Source: Alcanivorax sp. DG881
Lineage (GTDB): Bacteria > Pseudomonadota > Gammaproteobacteria > Pseudomonadales > Alcanivoracaceae
NCBI RefSeq assembly: GCF_000155615.1
Contig: NZ_DS989915.1
Location: forward strand, 1,532,084 to 1,596,083
Direction: 5' to 3'
DNA: 64,000 bases
In this document: positions 1 to 9,416 of the stretch, in pieces
Layout of the letters: every line of letters starts with the position of its first letter
Numbering within the stretch: position 1 is the stretch's first letter
Translations under genes and position numbers: made by a program
Notes under the pieces: model-generated
Told to the model about the DNA's origin: nothing
Databases searched by the model: none
The model's input: only the letters and a program-made list of their open reading frames with translations

Positions 1-378
1 CTTGATTTCGGCCACTTCTCGGCGAATGCGTTTCAGCACCGCTTCCGGCGGCGGCTCGACCGTGCGCTTGGGTACGCCCTCAATACGCTGAATCGCATAC
101 TCACGCTTTTCCAGCGTCACCGGCACCGATTGCTGTTCACCGTTTTTTTCCAGCACCAGTGTCTGTTGCAGATCGGCGTCACGCCCTACACCCACAACGA
201 AAAAACCCGCATCGGTGGTGCGCACTGCCCGGTCGCCCAGCTTGACGGCCACCCCATTTTCCACCTGCCCACGCAACAAGGAACCCTGGGTACGCGGCCC
301 TTCCAACGACAGCAACCAATCGCTGGCCATGGACAACGAAGACAACAGGCAAAGCAGGACAACAAAAGGAATACGCAC
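1..378 (-). CDS. M23-family metallopeptidase, N-terminal part (cut by window edge)
   Basis: Reading the minus strand from a GTG at 378 gives 126 codons that stay open to base 1, so the C-terminal catalytic domain lies outside the window. The start has a GAGG Shine-Dalgarno six bases upstream. The product begins with a signal peptide (MRIPFVVLLCLLSSLSMAS), which suggests export. Next comes a beta-rich segment ending in a YAIQRIEGVPKRTVEPPPEA-like stretch, which I recognise from the N-terminal domain of secreted M23 peptidases of Pseudomonas and relatives (the usual form is Y.VQRI.GLP...V.PP). The family cleaves peptidoglycan cross-links in the periplasm. The HxxxD and HxH zinc motifs cannot be checked here. 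It is codirectional with the HD-GYP gene upstream, 63 bp away. Confidence 0.75.
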   Translation of the reverse strand, partial: MRIPFVVLLCLLSSLSMASDWLLSLEGPRTQGSLLRGQVENGVAVKLGDRAVRTTDAGFFVVGVGRDADLQQTLVLEKNGEQQSVPVTLEKREYAIQRIEGVPKRTVEPPPEAVLKRIRREVAEIK

Positions 379-441
379 AGGAAACCTCAAAGACGAATGG
401 GGCAATGGTTCTGCAGGAGCAACGCGCCTGCAGAAAAACCG

Positions 442-2028
442 TCACAAAAAAGCGCTGCCATCTTCCACATCCAGCTGCACCGGGTCCAGATGCTTCTCAC
501 CGTACTGGCGCCACACCCGTGAGCGGATGAACAGTTGGTAGAGGTCCGGGTCCAGATGGTCGTTGTTGCGCATGCGCTGCATGATGCCCAGCGCTTCGCT
601 GAGTTTCAGCGGCGTTTTATAGGGGCGTTCCTTGGCGGTAAGTGCTTCGAACACATCGGCGATAGCCATGATCCGTGCAGGAATCGACATCTGATCACGG
701 GTGAGGCCAAGCGGGAAACCCGTGCCATCCATTTTCTCATGGTGGCCACCGGCGTATTCCGGCACCCGCTGTAATTTTCGCGGAAATGGCAGTGAACCCA
801 GCATGTCCAGGGTCACATCCATATGACCATTAATGATCTGTCGCTCCTCAGGCGTCAGCGTGCCGCGCGGGATGCACAGGTTATACACCTCGTCATCGCT
901 GAGCAGTGGTTTTTCCTGCCCCCAGGCGTCCGTCCAGGTACGCGCCGCAATGTCCTTTACCCGCTGCTGATCCACCGCCGCCATGGCCTCTCCGCCACGG
1001 TTAATCCGCTCCAGAAAGGCCAACTCTTCTTTCAGGGCGCCAATGTCCTCTTCCATGCGTTGCCGGCAGGCCGGCTCATCAGCGGGATTAAGCAGACAGG
1101 CTTTTTCATAAGCAAACTGAATCTCCGCCCGCAGCGTCGCAAAGCGGCTGGCCACTTCATCAATCCGGTCATGCAATGTGTGCAGCTTGGTGGACTTGTC
1201 CAACACCGAATCCGGGGTCGCCAGCTTGCCGCAGTCATGCAGCCAGGCGGCCACATGCAGCTCGTACCAGCCTTCTTCATCCAGCGAAAAATCCGGGAAC
1301 AACGCCTGATCATCACAGGTGGCCTGGGCCAGCATTTCGGTGATAACCGGTACCCGCTGACAATGGGCACTGGTGTGAGGGCTTTTCGCATCAATGGCCT
1401 GGGCCAGCACCTTGATAAACGCGTCCAGCAAGTCCTTGAGTTCCTGCACCTGGCTGAGATTGCTCAGGGCAATCCCGCCGTAGGTCAGCAGGGACTGGAA
1501 AATCAGGTGTCCATGCTCACCCAGACGTTGCAGGTTGCGGGGCACCGGTTTGTCGTAAGCCAGTTGCAGCACACCGGTGACCAGGCCTTCGTGGTTGTAC
1601 AGCGGCCAGAGCTGGAGCCCTTTGGCCTGCGGGGCCAGTGCCGCCAGCAACGCCTTATCCACCTCATTGAGGGGTGTTTGCGTCAATGCCACGGTGAGGG
1701 GCTCACCGGCGGCGAAACACTGCTCCACAATACCCCCGGCGCCATCAGCCTCATCCGCTAATGGCCGGAACCACTGCGGTGCCTCCTTGACGGCATCGCT
1801 TTCACCGGCCCCATCGCGACACAGGCAGTTCAGCCCGGCCCGGGGGCGGCCATCGGTATACAGCCATACCCAGCCCGTATCTGCATGGCACAGGTAGAGC
1901 ACTTCCTTGAGCAGCGCATCAAGCAGACGGGGTACATCCTTCTGCTCACTCAGATGCTGCGCTACCCGCAACAGCCTGGGCAACTGCGCGTTGTCTGCCA
2001 TCTGTTGCGTCTGTGAGGGTGTCATCAT
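442..2028 (-). CDS. GAF-like plus HD-GYP domain protein (probable cyclic-di-GMP phosphodiesterase)
   Basis: This 528-residue cytoplasmic protein has no membrane segment. Residues about 20-195 look like a GAF sensor domain. Residues about 200-510 carry an HD-GYP phosphodiesterase domain with HDCGK, HHEKMDG and a GTGFP variant of the GYP signature. HD-GYP enzymes hydrolyse cyclic di-GMP, lowering this second messenger. The domain is longer than usual: roughly 110 residues, partly helical and charged, separate the HDCGK motif from the next metal-ligand His region (GHMDVT). The start is one of two adjacent ATGs with only a weak GGATAG upstream. What the GAF domain senses cannot be told. Confidence 0.85.
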   Translation of the reverse strand: MMTPSQTQQMADNAQLPRLLRVAQHLSEQKDVPRLLDALLKEVLYLCHADTGWVWLYTDGRPRAGLNCLCRDGAGESDAVKEAPQWFRPLADEADGAGGIVEQCFAAGEPLTVALTQTPLNEVDKALLAALAPQAKGLQLWPLYNHEGLVTGVLQLAYDKPVPRNLQRLGEHGHLIFQSLLTYGGIALSNLSQVQELKDLLDAFIKVLAQAIDAKSPHTSAHCQRVPVITEMLAQATCDDQALFPDFSLDEEGWYELHVAAWLHDCGKLATPDSVLDKSTKLHTLHDRIDEVASRFATLRAEIQFAYEKACLLNPADEPACRQRMEEDIGALKEELAFLERINRGGEAMAAVDQQRVKDIAARTWTDAWGQEKPLLSDDEVYNLCIPRGTLTPEERQIINGHMDVTLDMLGSLPFPRKLQRVPEYAGGHHEKMDGTGFPLGLTRDQMSIPARIMAIADVFEALTAKERPYKTPLKLSEALGIMQRMRNNDHLDPDLYQLFIRSRVWRQYGEKHLDPVQLDVEDGSAFL

Positions 2029-2204
2029 GGGCTATCCCGCTCCATCGGGTTCATCCTTGGGCTCTCATTGTCAGCTATCCCTGCATCCCCGCCCCAAGCA
2101 TAGGCGGGCGCCCGGAAACAGGCAAAATTCTGTGCCATACGTCGGTTAATCCACGACAGGCGTACTAAAGGCCGCAAAATCGCACCCCGAAAGGCGCTTA
2201 ACCG

Positions 2205-2226
2205 CCCCCGCACCTTGAAGCGGGGG
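2205..2226 (+). promoter_or_regulatory. G/C-rich hairpin in the thrS leader
   Basis: CCCCCGC (2205-2211) and GCGGGGG (2220-2226) form a perfect 7-bp stem with an 8-base loop, 55 bases before the thrS start. No T-tract follows, so it is not a typical terminator. It could be a leader structure affecting thrS expression. The role is not shown. Confidence 0.35.
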
Positions 2227-2281
2227 GCCTGATTGCCTACCATCTGCCGGTTCTGAGCCAATCACCTGGATCCCTTGTCTC

Positions 2282-4198
2282 ATGAGTGTGAGCTATCAAC
2301 TGCCCGATGGGGCAAGCATGGAGTTTGAGCAGCCGGCCTCCGCCTTCGAGATCGCCGGACGTATCAGCAAAAAACTCGCCAAACAGGCCCTGGCCGCCAA
2401 GGCCAACGACAACCTGATCGACGTCTATCTGCCCATCGACGACGGCGCCACGGTGGAAATCATCACCCGGGAGACCGACGAGGCCCTGGAGCTGATTCGC
2501 CACGATGCCGCCCATGTCATGGCCGAAGCCGTACAGGAGCTGTTCCCGGATACCCAGGTGACCATTGGCCCGACCATTACCAACGGCTTCTATTATGACT
2601 TCCACCGGGACACCCCGTTCACACCGGATGACCTGAAAACCATTGAAAAGCGCATGCAGGACATTGTGCGCCGCAATGAGGAAATTCGGCGTGAAGTCTG
2701 GGATCGCGATGAAGCCGTGGCGTTTTTCCTGGAGAAAGGCGAGGAATTCAAGGCCGAAATCATCCGCGAGCTGCCCGCCGACCAGGAAGTGAGCCTCTAC
2801 CGCCAGGGCGAGTTCATCGACCTGTGCCGGGGGCCCCACCTGCCCAGCACCAGCAAGCTGGGCGACGGTTTCAAGCTGATGAAAGTCGCCGGGGCCTACT
2901 GGCGTGGTGATGCCAACAACGCCCAGCTACAACGCATTTACGGCACCGCCTGGCGCGACAAGAAAGAATTGAATGCCCACCTCAAACAGATTGAGGAAGC
3001 GGAAAAGCGTGATCACCGTAAACTTGCCAGGGAAATGGGCCTGTTCCATATCCAGCAGGAAGCGGTGGGCAGCATGTTCTGGCACCCGAAGGGCTGGCGC
3101 ATGCGCCAGAACCTGGAAAACTACATCCGCGGCAAGATGGAAAAAGGCGGCTATCAGGAAGTCTCCACCCCGCAGATGATGGACCGCATCCTCTGGGAAC
3201 AGTCCGGCCACTGGGACAAGTACGGCGAAGACATGTTCACCGTCTGTACCCACGACCACAAAGAAATGGCCGTGAAGCCGATGAACTGCCCCGGCCACGT
3301 GCAGATTTTCAAGCAAGGCATCACCAGCTACCGGGACCTGCCCATTCGTCTGGGCGAATTCACCACCCTGTTCCGTAACGAAGCCCATGGCGCCCTGCAC
3401 GGCCTGATGCGTGCCCGTTCGTTCAGCCAGGACGACGCCCACATCTTCTGTACCGAAGAGCAGATCAACGAAGAAACCGCCGGTTTCATCAAGATGCTGC
3501 GCGAAGTCTACGAAGACTTCGGCTTCGACAGCTTCCGCATCAAGTTTTCCGATCGCCCGGATAACCGCGCCGGCTCCGACGAAACCTGGGACAAGGCCGA
3601 AGGCGCGCTGCGCTCTGCGGTGGAATCCCTGGGCCTGGAATGCGAACTGAACCCGGGCGAAGGCGCTTTCTATGGCCCGAAACTGGAATTCGTACTGCGT
3701 GACGCCATCGGCCGTGACTGGCAGTGCGGCACCCTGCAGGTGGACTTCGTGCTGCCTGATCGTCTGGATGCGGAATACGTGGCCGAAGACGGCTCCCGCC
3801 AGCGTCCGGTGATGCTGCACCGCGCGGTGCTGGGTTCCCTGGAGCGCTTCCTGGGTATCCTGATCGAATCCACCGCCGGCCACCTGCCCCTGTGGCTGGC
3901 GCCGCGCCCGGTGGCGATCTGTACCATTACCAACTCCGCCGACGAGTACGCCACCGCCGTGCAACAGAAACTGGTTGCCGCCGGGGTACCGGCGGAGCTG
4001 GATATTCGCAACGAGAAGATCGGTTTCAAGGTCCGCGAACACTCCCGCGCCAAGACCCCGCGCATCTGGGTCATCGGCGAACAGGAAGCCCAGCAAAACC
4101 AGGTGGCCATTCGCACCCTGGGCTCCCAGGCTACCGAGACCATGGATCTGGACGAAGCCGTCGCGGCCCTGGCCGCAGCGACTCGTTTGCCGATTTAA
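2282..4198 (+). CDS. thrS: Threonyl-tRNA synthetase, probable second (zinc-stress) copy
   Basis: This full-length, 638-residue class II synthetase charges tRNA-Thr. It has an N-terminal TGS domain (about 1-65), the second editing domain with its [10 protein letters not shown] motif, a catalytic core with MNCPGH, QDDAHIF and HRAVLGS, and a C-terminal anticodon-binding domain. The three zinc ligands known from the E. coli enzyme (Cys in NCPGH, His in DDAHIF, His in HRAVLGS) are all present. The neighbours are hisI and cysS, not infC-rpmI-rplT, which normally follow the housekeeping thrS in this class. Known zinc-stress clusters of pseudomonads carry thrS2, hisI2 and cysS2, so I infer a second copy. 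The start has no clear Shine-Dalgarno; no earlier ATG is in frame nearby. Confidence 0.93.
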   Translation: MSVSYQLPDGASMEFEQPASAFEIAGRISKKLAKQALAAKANDNLIDVYLPIDDGATVEIITRETDEALELIRHDAAHVMAEAVQELFPDTQVTIGPTITNGFYYDFHRDTPFTPDDLKTIEKRMQDIVRRNEEIRREVWDRDEAVAFFLEKGEEFKAEIIRELPADQEVSLYRQGEFIDLCRGPHLPSTSKLGDGFKLMKVAGAYWRGDANNAQLQRIYGTAWRDKKELNAHLKQIEEAEKRDHRKLAREMGLFHIQQEAVGSMFWHPKGWRMRQNLENYIRGKMEKGGYQEVSTPQMMDRILWEQSGHWDKYGEDMFTVCTHDHKEMAVKPMNCPGHVQIFKQGITSYRDLPIRLGEFTTLFRNEAHGALHGLMRARSFSQDDAHIFCTEEQINEETAGFIKMLREVYEDFGFDSFRIKFSDRPDNRAGSDETWDKAEGALRSAVESLGLECELNPGEGAFYGPKLEFVLRDAIGRDWQCGTLQVDFVLPDRLDAEYVAEDGSRQRPVMLHRAVLGSLERFLGILIESTAGHLPLWLAPRPVAICTITNSADEYATAVQQKLVAAGVPAELDIRNEKIGFKVREHSRAKTPRIWVIGEQEAQQNQVAIRTLGSQATETMDLDEAVAALAAATRLPI

Positions 4199-4275
4199 GA
4201 GACGCCACACGCCGGCACGCATCACGCCACACGCAAAATCTGCCGCGTGTTGCGTGCAGCGTGCAGCAGCGGAGC
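4199..4275 (+). repeat. Stop-codon-adjacent GAGACGC repeat, copy after thrS
   Basis: The thrS TAA is followed directly by GAGACGC and then by about 65 bases built of ACACGC, GCACGC and GCGTGCAGC words with internal inverted symmetry. It fills the thrS-hisI spacer. Confidence 0.6.
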
Positions 4276-4279
4276 ACTT

Positions 4280-4708
4280 ATGTTCAAACACAACGAACAA
4301 CAGCCCGAAGGTTTTCAGGCTTCACTCAAGGAAGCCCTCGATAACCTGGCATTCAACGATGCCGGGCTGGTGGCCGCCATTGCCCAACAGCATGACAGCG
4401 GCGAAGTGCTAATGATGGCCTGGATGAATCGCGAAGCCATCGAAGAAACCCTGGCCACGGGCCGTGTCTGTTATTTTTCCCGCTCGCGGAGGAAGCTATG
4501 GCGCAAGGGTGAATCCTCCGGGCAGGTACAAATGCTGAAAGAGCTGCGCATTGATTGCGATGGCGATGCCCTGCTGGTGAAAGTGGACCAGACCGGCCCC
4601 GCCTGCCACACCGGCCGGCGCGACTGCTTTTACTGGAAAGCCGACGCCAGCAACGTGACCATCGACAAAGCCCCCATCAAAGACCCCAAAGAGTTGTACG
4701 GCAAATGA
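4280..4708 (+). CDS. hisI: Phosphoribosyl-AMP cyclohydrolase, probable second copy
   Basis: The 142-residue product matches stand-alone HisI, which opens the purine ring of phosphoribosyl-AMP in step three of histidine synthesis. Diagnostic motifs are [15 protein letters not shown] and the metal site spread over [21 protein letters not shown], with all three zinc cysteines kept. No HisE domain is fused. No other his gene is nearby. Instead it lies between thrS and cysS and overlaps cysS by four bases (ATGA), so translation is probably coupled. The ATG at 4280 was chosen because it follows GCGGAGCAC and the homologous region starts soon after. Placement fits the zinc-stress paralogue HisI2. 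Confidence 0.93.
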   Translation: MFKHNEQQPEGFQASLKEALDNLAFNDAGLVAAIAQQHDSGEVLMMAWMNREAIEETLATGRVCYFSRSRRKLWRKGESSGQVQMLKELRIDCDGDALLVKVDQTGPACHTGRRDCFYWKADASNVTIDKAPIKDPKELYGK

Positions 4709-6087
4709 CCCTACGATTGCAGAACACCCTCACCGGGAAAAAGGACGACTTCATTCCGCTGGACCCAGACCGCATCACCCTCTACGTGTGTGGCCCCACG
4801 GTTTACAACTTCGTCCACATTGGCAACGCCCGCCCGGTGGTGGTGTTTGATGTGTTGTATCGCCTGCTGCAACGGCTCTACCCGAACGTGGTCTACGCCC
4901 GCAATATCACCGACATTGATGACAAGATCATCAAGGCGGCCGCGGAAAACGGCGAAGACATCAGCGTCCTCACCGAACGCTTCACCGCGGCGTTTGCCGA
5001 AGACATGGCATCACTCAACGCGAAAACCCCAAACATCATCCCCAAGGCCACCGATCACATCCCCGAGATGATCCAGATGATCGCCACCCTGGTGGAAAAG
5101 GGCCACGCCTACGAGGCGGATGGCCAGGTGCTGTTCGCGGTGGAATCCATGCCCGACTACGGCAAGCTCTCCGGCCGCAAACTGGAAGACATGCTCGCCG
5201 GTGCCCGGGTGGAAGTGGCCGACTACAAGCGCCACCCCGGCGACTTTATCCTCTGGAAGCCGTCCAGCGACGAGCAGCCCGGCTGGGAATCCCCCTGGGG
5301 CCGTGGCCGCCCGGGCTGGCACATCGAATGTTCCGCCATGATCCATAAACATCTGGGTGATGTAATCGACATCCATGGCGGTGGACAGGACCTGATCTTC
5401 CCCCACCACGAAAACGAAATCGCCCAGGGCTGCTGCGCCCACGGCACCGACTACGTGCGCTACTGGCTGCACAACGGCTACATCAATATCGATGGCGAGA
5501 AGATGTCCAAGTCTTTGGGCAACTTCCGTCTGGTGCGCGATTTGCTCACCCAGTACCACGGTGAAATTCTGCGTTTCGCCCTGCTCTCCAGCCATTACCG
5601 CTCGCCGCTGAATTTCTCCGCCGACGTACTGGATAACGCCGAAAAAGGCCTGGATACCCTCTACTACGCCCTGCTGGGGCGCGGCGAAACCGTAGCGCCG
5701 GAAGCGGATTACCAACTGCCGGACAACCACCCGGTACTGGACGCGCTCAAGGACGATCTGAACACCTCCGAAGCGGTCAGTGCCTTGCACGCCATCGCCG
5801 GCGAACTGAACAAGGCCGAACTGGCGGACAAGCCAACACTGAAAGCGGAATTGCTGGCTGCCGCCGACCTGCTCGGCCTGCTCACCGTGGACCCCACCGC
5901 CTGGTTCCAGAACAAGAACGTGAGCGAAGATGGCCTCAGCAACGACGACATCGACGCCCTGGTCGCCGAGCGTACCCAGGCCAAGAAAGACAAGAACTTC
6001 GCCCGCGCCGATGAAATCCGCCAGCAACTCACCGACGCCGGCATTCAACTGGAAGACACCCGCGAAGGCACCCGCTGGAGTCGATAA
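4705..6087 (+). CDS. cysS: Cysteinyl-tRNA synthetase, probable second copy
   Basis: This 460-residue class I synthetase charges tRNA-Cys in the cytoplasm. Visible motifs are the HIGH equivalent (VHIGNAR) near residue 32, KMSKS ([10 protein letters not shown]) near 268, and the zinc ligands in YVCGPT, HIECSAM and PHHENE. The start ATG overlaps the hisI stop, so no separate Shine-Dalgarno is needed. A terminator follows at 6157-6190, closing the thrS-hisI-cysS operon. As with thrS, the zinc site is intact, so if this is a low-zinc backup it does not work by losing its ligands. Identity is secure; the backup role is inferred from neighbours. Confidence 0.94.
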   Translation: MTLRLQNTLTGKKDDFIPLDPDRITLYVCGPTVYNFVHIGNARPVVVFDVLYRLLQRLYPNVVYARNITDIDDKIIKAAAENGEDISVLTERFTAAFAEDMASLNAKTPNIIPKATDHIPEMIQMIATLVEKGHAYEADGQVLFAVESMPDYGKLSGRKLEDMLAGARVEVADYKRHPGDFILWKPSSDEQPGWESPWGRGRPGWHIECSAMIHKHLGDVIDIHGGGQDLIFPHHENEIAQGCCAHGTDYVRYWLHNGYINIDGEKMSKSLGNFRLVRDLLTQYHGEILRFALLSSHYRSPLNFSADVLDNAEKGLDTLYYALLGRGETVAPEADYQLPDNHPVLDALKDDLNTSEAVSALHAIAGELNKAELADKPTLKAELLAAADLLGLLTVDPTAWFQNKNVSEDGLSNDDIDALVAERTQAKKDKNFARADEIRQQLTDAGIQLEDTREGTRWSR

Positions 6088-6130
6088 AAGAGACGCGGCA
6101 CGCAGCACGCTTTCACGCAACAGCGCGGCC
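6088..6130 (+). repeat. Stop-codon-adjacent GAGACGC repeat, copy after cysS
   Basis: Two bases after the cysS TAA comes GAGACGC, then GGCACGCAGCACGC and TTTCACGCAACAGCGC, the same words as after thrS. Confidence 0.55.
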
Positions 6131-6156
6131 TGGTGCAGTAGCCGCTCGAGCCCAAG

Positions 6157-6190
6157 AGGCCGCGCCCAGGCTACCTGGAGCGGCCTTTTG
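6157..6190 (+). terminator. Rho-independent terminator of the thrS-hisI-cysS operon
   Basis: AGGCCGC (6157-6163) pairs with GCGGCCT (6180-6186), with an inner CCAGG/CCTGG stem, followed by TTTTG. Confidence 0.7.
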
Positions 6191-6224
6191 CATTTATCAA
6201 GACGTAAGTAACGAGTTGCGCAAG

Positions 6225-6261
6225 TGTAGGTCGGATTAGCCTGAAAGGCGTAATCCGACAA
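6225..6261. repeat. REP-like palindrome
   Basis: GTCGGATTA (6230-6238) is the exact inverse of TAATCCGAC (6251-6259), preceded by TGTAG. This resembles the GGATTAcGC-type dispersed palindromes common between genes in gammaproteobacteria. It lies between two convergent genes. Confidence 0.65.
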
Positions 6262-6296
6262 ACCCACGCTCAGGATGCCCCACCAAGGCTAGCAGG

Positions 6297-7280
6297 TTAC
6301 GCCGCCTGCGCTTCAACCTTGCGCCGGTAATGCCCGGCCAGAAAGGCACCGCAAAGAATCTGGATCTGGTTGTAGCACATGATCGGCAACACGATCATGC
6401 CGAAGCCGGGATTGGCCACAAACAGTACCTTGGCCATGGGCAAGCCGGACGCCAGGCTTTTCTTCGAACCACAAAACACCGCCGCGATTTCATCCGCCAG
6501 GCTCAAGCCCAAACGCCGCGCCAACAGCATGGATAAACCGATCACCAGTGCCAGCAACAACAGGCACAAGCCCACCGCCAGCAACAACGACGCCACCGGC
6601 AACTGCTGCCACAACCCCTCGTTCACCGACTCCGAAAAAGCCACATACACGATCAACATAATCACGCCCTGATCGTAACGGCCGACAAAGCCGGGCCAAC
6701 GCGACAGCAGCCCCACCAGCTTTGGGCGCAGTAATTGCCCCAGGGCAAACGGCAGCAACAGCTGCAGCACGATGCCTTTCAGCACACCGGTCACATCAAA
6801 GGCACCGTCACCACTGGCGGACACCATCAGCATCAACAGGAAGGGCGTGAGCATCATGCCGAACACATTGGAGGCGGCAGCGCTGCATACCGCCGCCGGC
6901 ACATTACCCCGCGCCATGGCGGTGAACGCGATTGACGACGATACCGCGGACGGCAACACGCCCAGATACAGAAATCCCAGCGCCAGCTCTGCCGGAATCC
7001 ATTGCGGCGCCAGCAACGACACCGGCAGCACCGCCAGCGGAAAAACCAGGAAGGTCAGCGAGGAAATAAACAGATGCAGCCGCCAATGCATCGCTCCGGC
7101 CAGCACCTGTTTCCGGGACAGCGCAGCCCCATGCACAAAGAACAGCACCGCCACCGCCAGCGTGGACAGCTGCGAGAGCCCCGCTGCCAGGCCACCGCCA
7201 GCCGGCCACACCGTGGCGGCGAAAATCACCGTCAACAACAGCAGCGTAAAGCCATCCAGCCGGCGCAGCAGGCCCATCAT
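6297..7280 (-). CDS. Bile acid:sodium symporter (BASS/SLC10A7-like) family transporter
   Basis: This 327-residue inner-membrane protein has about ten hydrophobic segments and almost no soluble domain. The internal motifs VLPSAVSSSIAFTAMARGN and FCGSKKSLASGLPMA are typical of the SLC10A7/YfeH branch of the BASS superfamily, which moves organic anions with sodium. The substrate cannot be read from sequence. It is translationally coupled to the GntR regulator: the regulator stop and this ATG share one base (TGATG). That arrangement suggests the regulator controls the transporter and that the regulator's effector may be its substrate. A second in-frame ATG lies one codon in. Confidence 0.85.
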   Translation of the reverse strand: MMGLLRRLDGFTLLLLTVIFAATVWPAGGGLAAGLSQLSTLAVAVLFFVHGAALSRKQVLAGAMHWRLHLFISSLTFLVFPLAVLPVSLLAPQWIPAELALGFLYLGVLPSAVSSSIAFTAMARGNVPAAVCSAAASNVFGMMLTPFLLMLMVSASGDGAFDVTGVLKGIVLQLLLPFALGQLLRPKLVGLLSRWPGFVGRYDQGVIMLIVYVAFSESVNEGLWQQLPVASLLLAVGLCLLLLALVIGLSMLLARRLGLSLADEIAAVFCGSKKSLASGLPMAKVLFVANPGFGMIVLPIMCYNQIQILCGAFLAGHYRRKVEAQAA

Positions 7281-7954
7281 CAGGACGCCTGCAACGCCGC
7301 CAGCGCAGGCGCCAGCATGGCCCGAACCTGGCGCTCTGCGGCATCTGCATCGCCCCGTTCCATGGCCGCCAGCAGGGTTTCATGATCCTGCTGGCTGGGT
7401 TCCGGCAGGGAGTCATCGTATTCCGTGCGCGCAATGGTGCGAGCCACCGCTTCACTGAAATAACGGTACAGTTCCGCCAGCGCGCGGTTATGGGCCGCCG
7501 CAATCATGGCCTGATGAAAATCACGGTCATGCTGAATGCGCAGGGGCAGGTTCTGCCCCGCCGCGCCACGAGCCGCCAGCGCGGAATGCATGGTGTCCAG
7601 ATCCGCACCATCACGGCGCTGGGCCGCCAGCCGGGCGGCCTCTGCTTCCAGCGCCACCCGCATTTCCAGCTGATCGCGCAGGGTGCTGCGCTCCACCCGC
7701 CGTAATGCTTCGGTTGGGTCCAGCCGGGCACGCACATAGGTGCCGTCGCCCTGCCGGGTTTCCAGCAGCCCCGCATGCACCAGCACCCGCACGGCTTCAC
7801 GCACCGTGTTGCGCCCCACACCGAATTGCTCGCTGAGCCGGGGCTCGGTGGGGATACGCTCACCCACCGGCCACTCACCGCGCGCCACGGCGCTGCGCAA
7901 CTCAGCCACGGCGCTGTCCACCAGGGAGAGACGAGGTAATTTCGCTTTATTCAT
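7280..7954 (-). CDS. GntR-family transcriptional regulator, FadR/FCD type
   Basis: This 224-residue DNA-binding protein has a winged helix at residues about 10-75 (RLSEQFGVGRNTVREAVRVL, then GDGTYV), followed by an all-helical FCD effector domain (about 95-215). The FCD domain keeps its D..FH...H metal/ligand pattern (HDRDFHQAMI, QDHETLL). Members usually repress a neighbouring transport or catabolic gene until a small carboxylate binds. The stop overlaps the start of the transporter gene downstream. Two copies of a TCATCCYATGAAT motif lie just upstream, overlapping or next to the ribosome site, which suggests autoregulation. Confidence 0.9.
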   Translation of the reverse strand: MNKAKLPRLSLVDSAVAELRSAVARGEWPVGERIPTEPRLSEQFGVGRNTVREAVRVLVHAGLLETRQGDGTYVRARLDPTEALRRVERSTLRDQLEMRVALEAEAARLAAQRRDGADLDTMHSALAARGAAGQNLPLRIQHDRDFHQAMIAAAHNRALAELYRYFSEAVARTIARTEYDDSLPEPSQQDHETLLAAMERGDADAAERQVRAMLAPALAALQAS

Positions 7955-7958
7955 GTGG

Positions 7959-7993
7959 TCATCCTATGAATTTAACAAAATCATCCCATGAAT
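7959..7993. promoter_or_regulatory. Candidate double operator of the GntR regulator
   Basis: TCATCCTATGAAT (7959-7971) and TCATCCCATGAAT (7981-7993) are direct repeats 22 bp apart, about two helical turns. Each contains the inverted repeat TCAT-n3-ATGA. They sit immediately upstream of the regulator start, in the place expected for an autoregulatory site. Confidence 0.6.
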
Positions 7994-8032
7994 ATAGCGC
8001 GCACTCAAGCCGACCTTTCGAGCCAGCCCCTT

Positions 8033-9334
8033 TCAAATCTTCAGGGTCAACTGGTCCTCCCGCGACAGGCTGTCACGCACCTGCATGGCCCAGTGGCGCC
8101 GCTGCTGCTGTATGGGCCCCAACCGCTCTGCCGGCACGGTACGCTCCAGCATCGCCAGCGAGCTGCCCAATGTTGCCAGCACCGCCAGATTCCCCCGGGC
8201 ATCGCGGGCAATCTGCGCAAACGCCGCCTCCACATAGTCGGCAAAATCCCGCTGCTGGCATTGCAACCGCAGCTGCCCGTTCACTCGCCGAAACGGTTCC
8301 GGCATATGCCGCCCGGACAGGTCGGCAATCACCGCGCCCAGGTACAGCACACACTGCTCAGCGGTGGTGGAATCGTTAATGCCCGGCGACAGCGCCTTGA
8401 TGGCGATATCCACCAGCTGCCGAATACCGAAAGCCGGATCCTGCTCGATGGTGCGATGGCGATTGATCACATAGCAACGCAACAAGGCCGCACAGCGCTC
8501 TTCGTCCCAGCCCGGCCCATGCAGGTACAGCAATGGCTGCCCCTGGACCACAAACTCGCCCACCGCCACACGCATGGTAACGACCTGCCCCTGGGCATCG
8601 GCTTCCTTGACCAGGCCGTTCAGGTACACCTGCTGCACAAACCCGGTGAGCGGCGCTGCCAGCGTGTGGCCGGCCGGTTGACGGCCTGAGCTACCGCCAT
8701 CTTCCCCCGGCGTCACCGCCCCGGCCCGCAACGCCGCCGGGTTCTCGGCGACACGCCCGAATGCCTGATCGTAGCGCTGGGCGATCGCCGCCTGCGTATC
8801 TTCGGTAATTTTCGCCACCACCTGGGACACCTGGATCGAACTGGCAATGTGGTGAATAAAATAGATCAACAGCGCCAGGCCCACGAAAGCCCCCAGCAAC
8901 GCCACCATCACGGCAATGCCATGCCCCAGCAGCAGGGAACCGGCGGGCAGGCTACGCAGCACCAACAGGCAATAGGCGAACACACCGACAATCACGGCCA
9001 ACGTCAATTGATTGATTCGATCGGCCATGTAATCGCGCAGCAGGCGGGGGGAATACTGGCTGGCCGCCTGGGCCAGCACCAGCATGGTAATGGAGAAGGT
9101 CACCCCGGCCACGGTAATCATGGAACCGGCGATGGTGGTCAGCACCGCGCTGGCGCCTTCCGGATTCACCGCGAGCAGGTAAGCCCACCAGTGTTGTTCG
9201 GCATCCGGCAACTCACCGGGGATGGCGGTGATGATAAAGGCCAGCAGCGATGCACCGACCAAAAAACAGGCCGGCAGCAACCACATGCTGGAACGTAACT
9301 GGGTATACCACTGCTGAAACCGCGCCAGCACCAT
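8033..9334 (-). CDS. DUF2254 family membrane protein
   Basis: About 433 residues. Four hydrophobic segments lie in the first 170 residues (SMWLLPACFLVGASLLAFII and others), then a long soluble part. The stretch with ITVAGVTFSITMLVLAQAAS, QYSPRLLRDYMADR and INDSTTAEQC is characteristic of DUF2254, a family of predicted inner-membrane proteins without an established function. I chose the ATG at 9334 because GAGGG lies six bases before it; another in-frame ATG at 9349 has no such site. The gene is codirectional with the START-domain genes upstream. Confidence 0.8.
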   Translation of the reverse strand: MVLARFQQWYTQLRSSMWLLPACFLVGASLLAFIITAIPGELPDAEQHWWAYLLAVNPEGASAVLTTIAGSMITVAGVTFSITMLVLAQAASQYSPRLLRDYMADRINQLTLAVIVGVFAYCLLVLRSLPAGSLLLGHGIAVMVALLGAFVGLALLIYFIHHIASSIQVSQVVAKITEDTQAAIAQRYDQAFGRVAENPAALRAGAVTPGEDGGSSGRQPAGHTLAAPLTGFVQQVYLNGLVKEADAQGQVVTMRVAVGEFVVQGQPLLYLHGPGWDEERCAALLRCYVINRHRTIEQDPAFGIRQLVDIAIKALSPGINDSTTAEQCVLYLGAVIADLSGRHMPEPFRRVNGQLRLQCQQRDFADYVEAAFAQIARDARGNLAVLATLGSSLAMLERTVPAERLGPIQQQRRHWAMQVRDSLSREDQLTLKI

Positions 9335-9416
9335 GGCTCGCCCTCGCATCCTTGCCCGGGCGGATTACCCGAGTGCACCACGTCCATGAACGCCCCCGGG
9401 CAGATGCACCGGGGAA

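Noticed and set aside
2927..4300. A 457-codon open frame on the minus strand opposite thrS
   Set aside because: It is antisense to a strongly conserved gene; the translation is rich in residues expected from the complementary GC codons and matches no family.
5011..6267. A 418-codon minus-strand frame opposite cysS
   Set aside because: Shadow of cysS; no family features.
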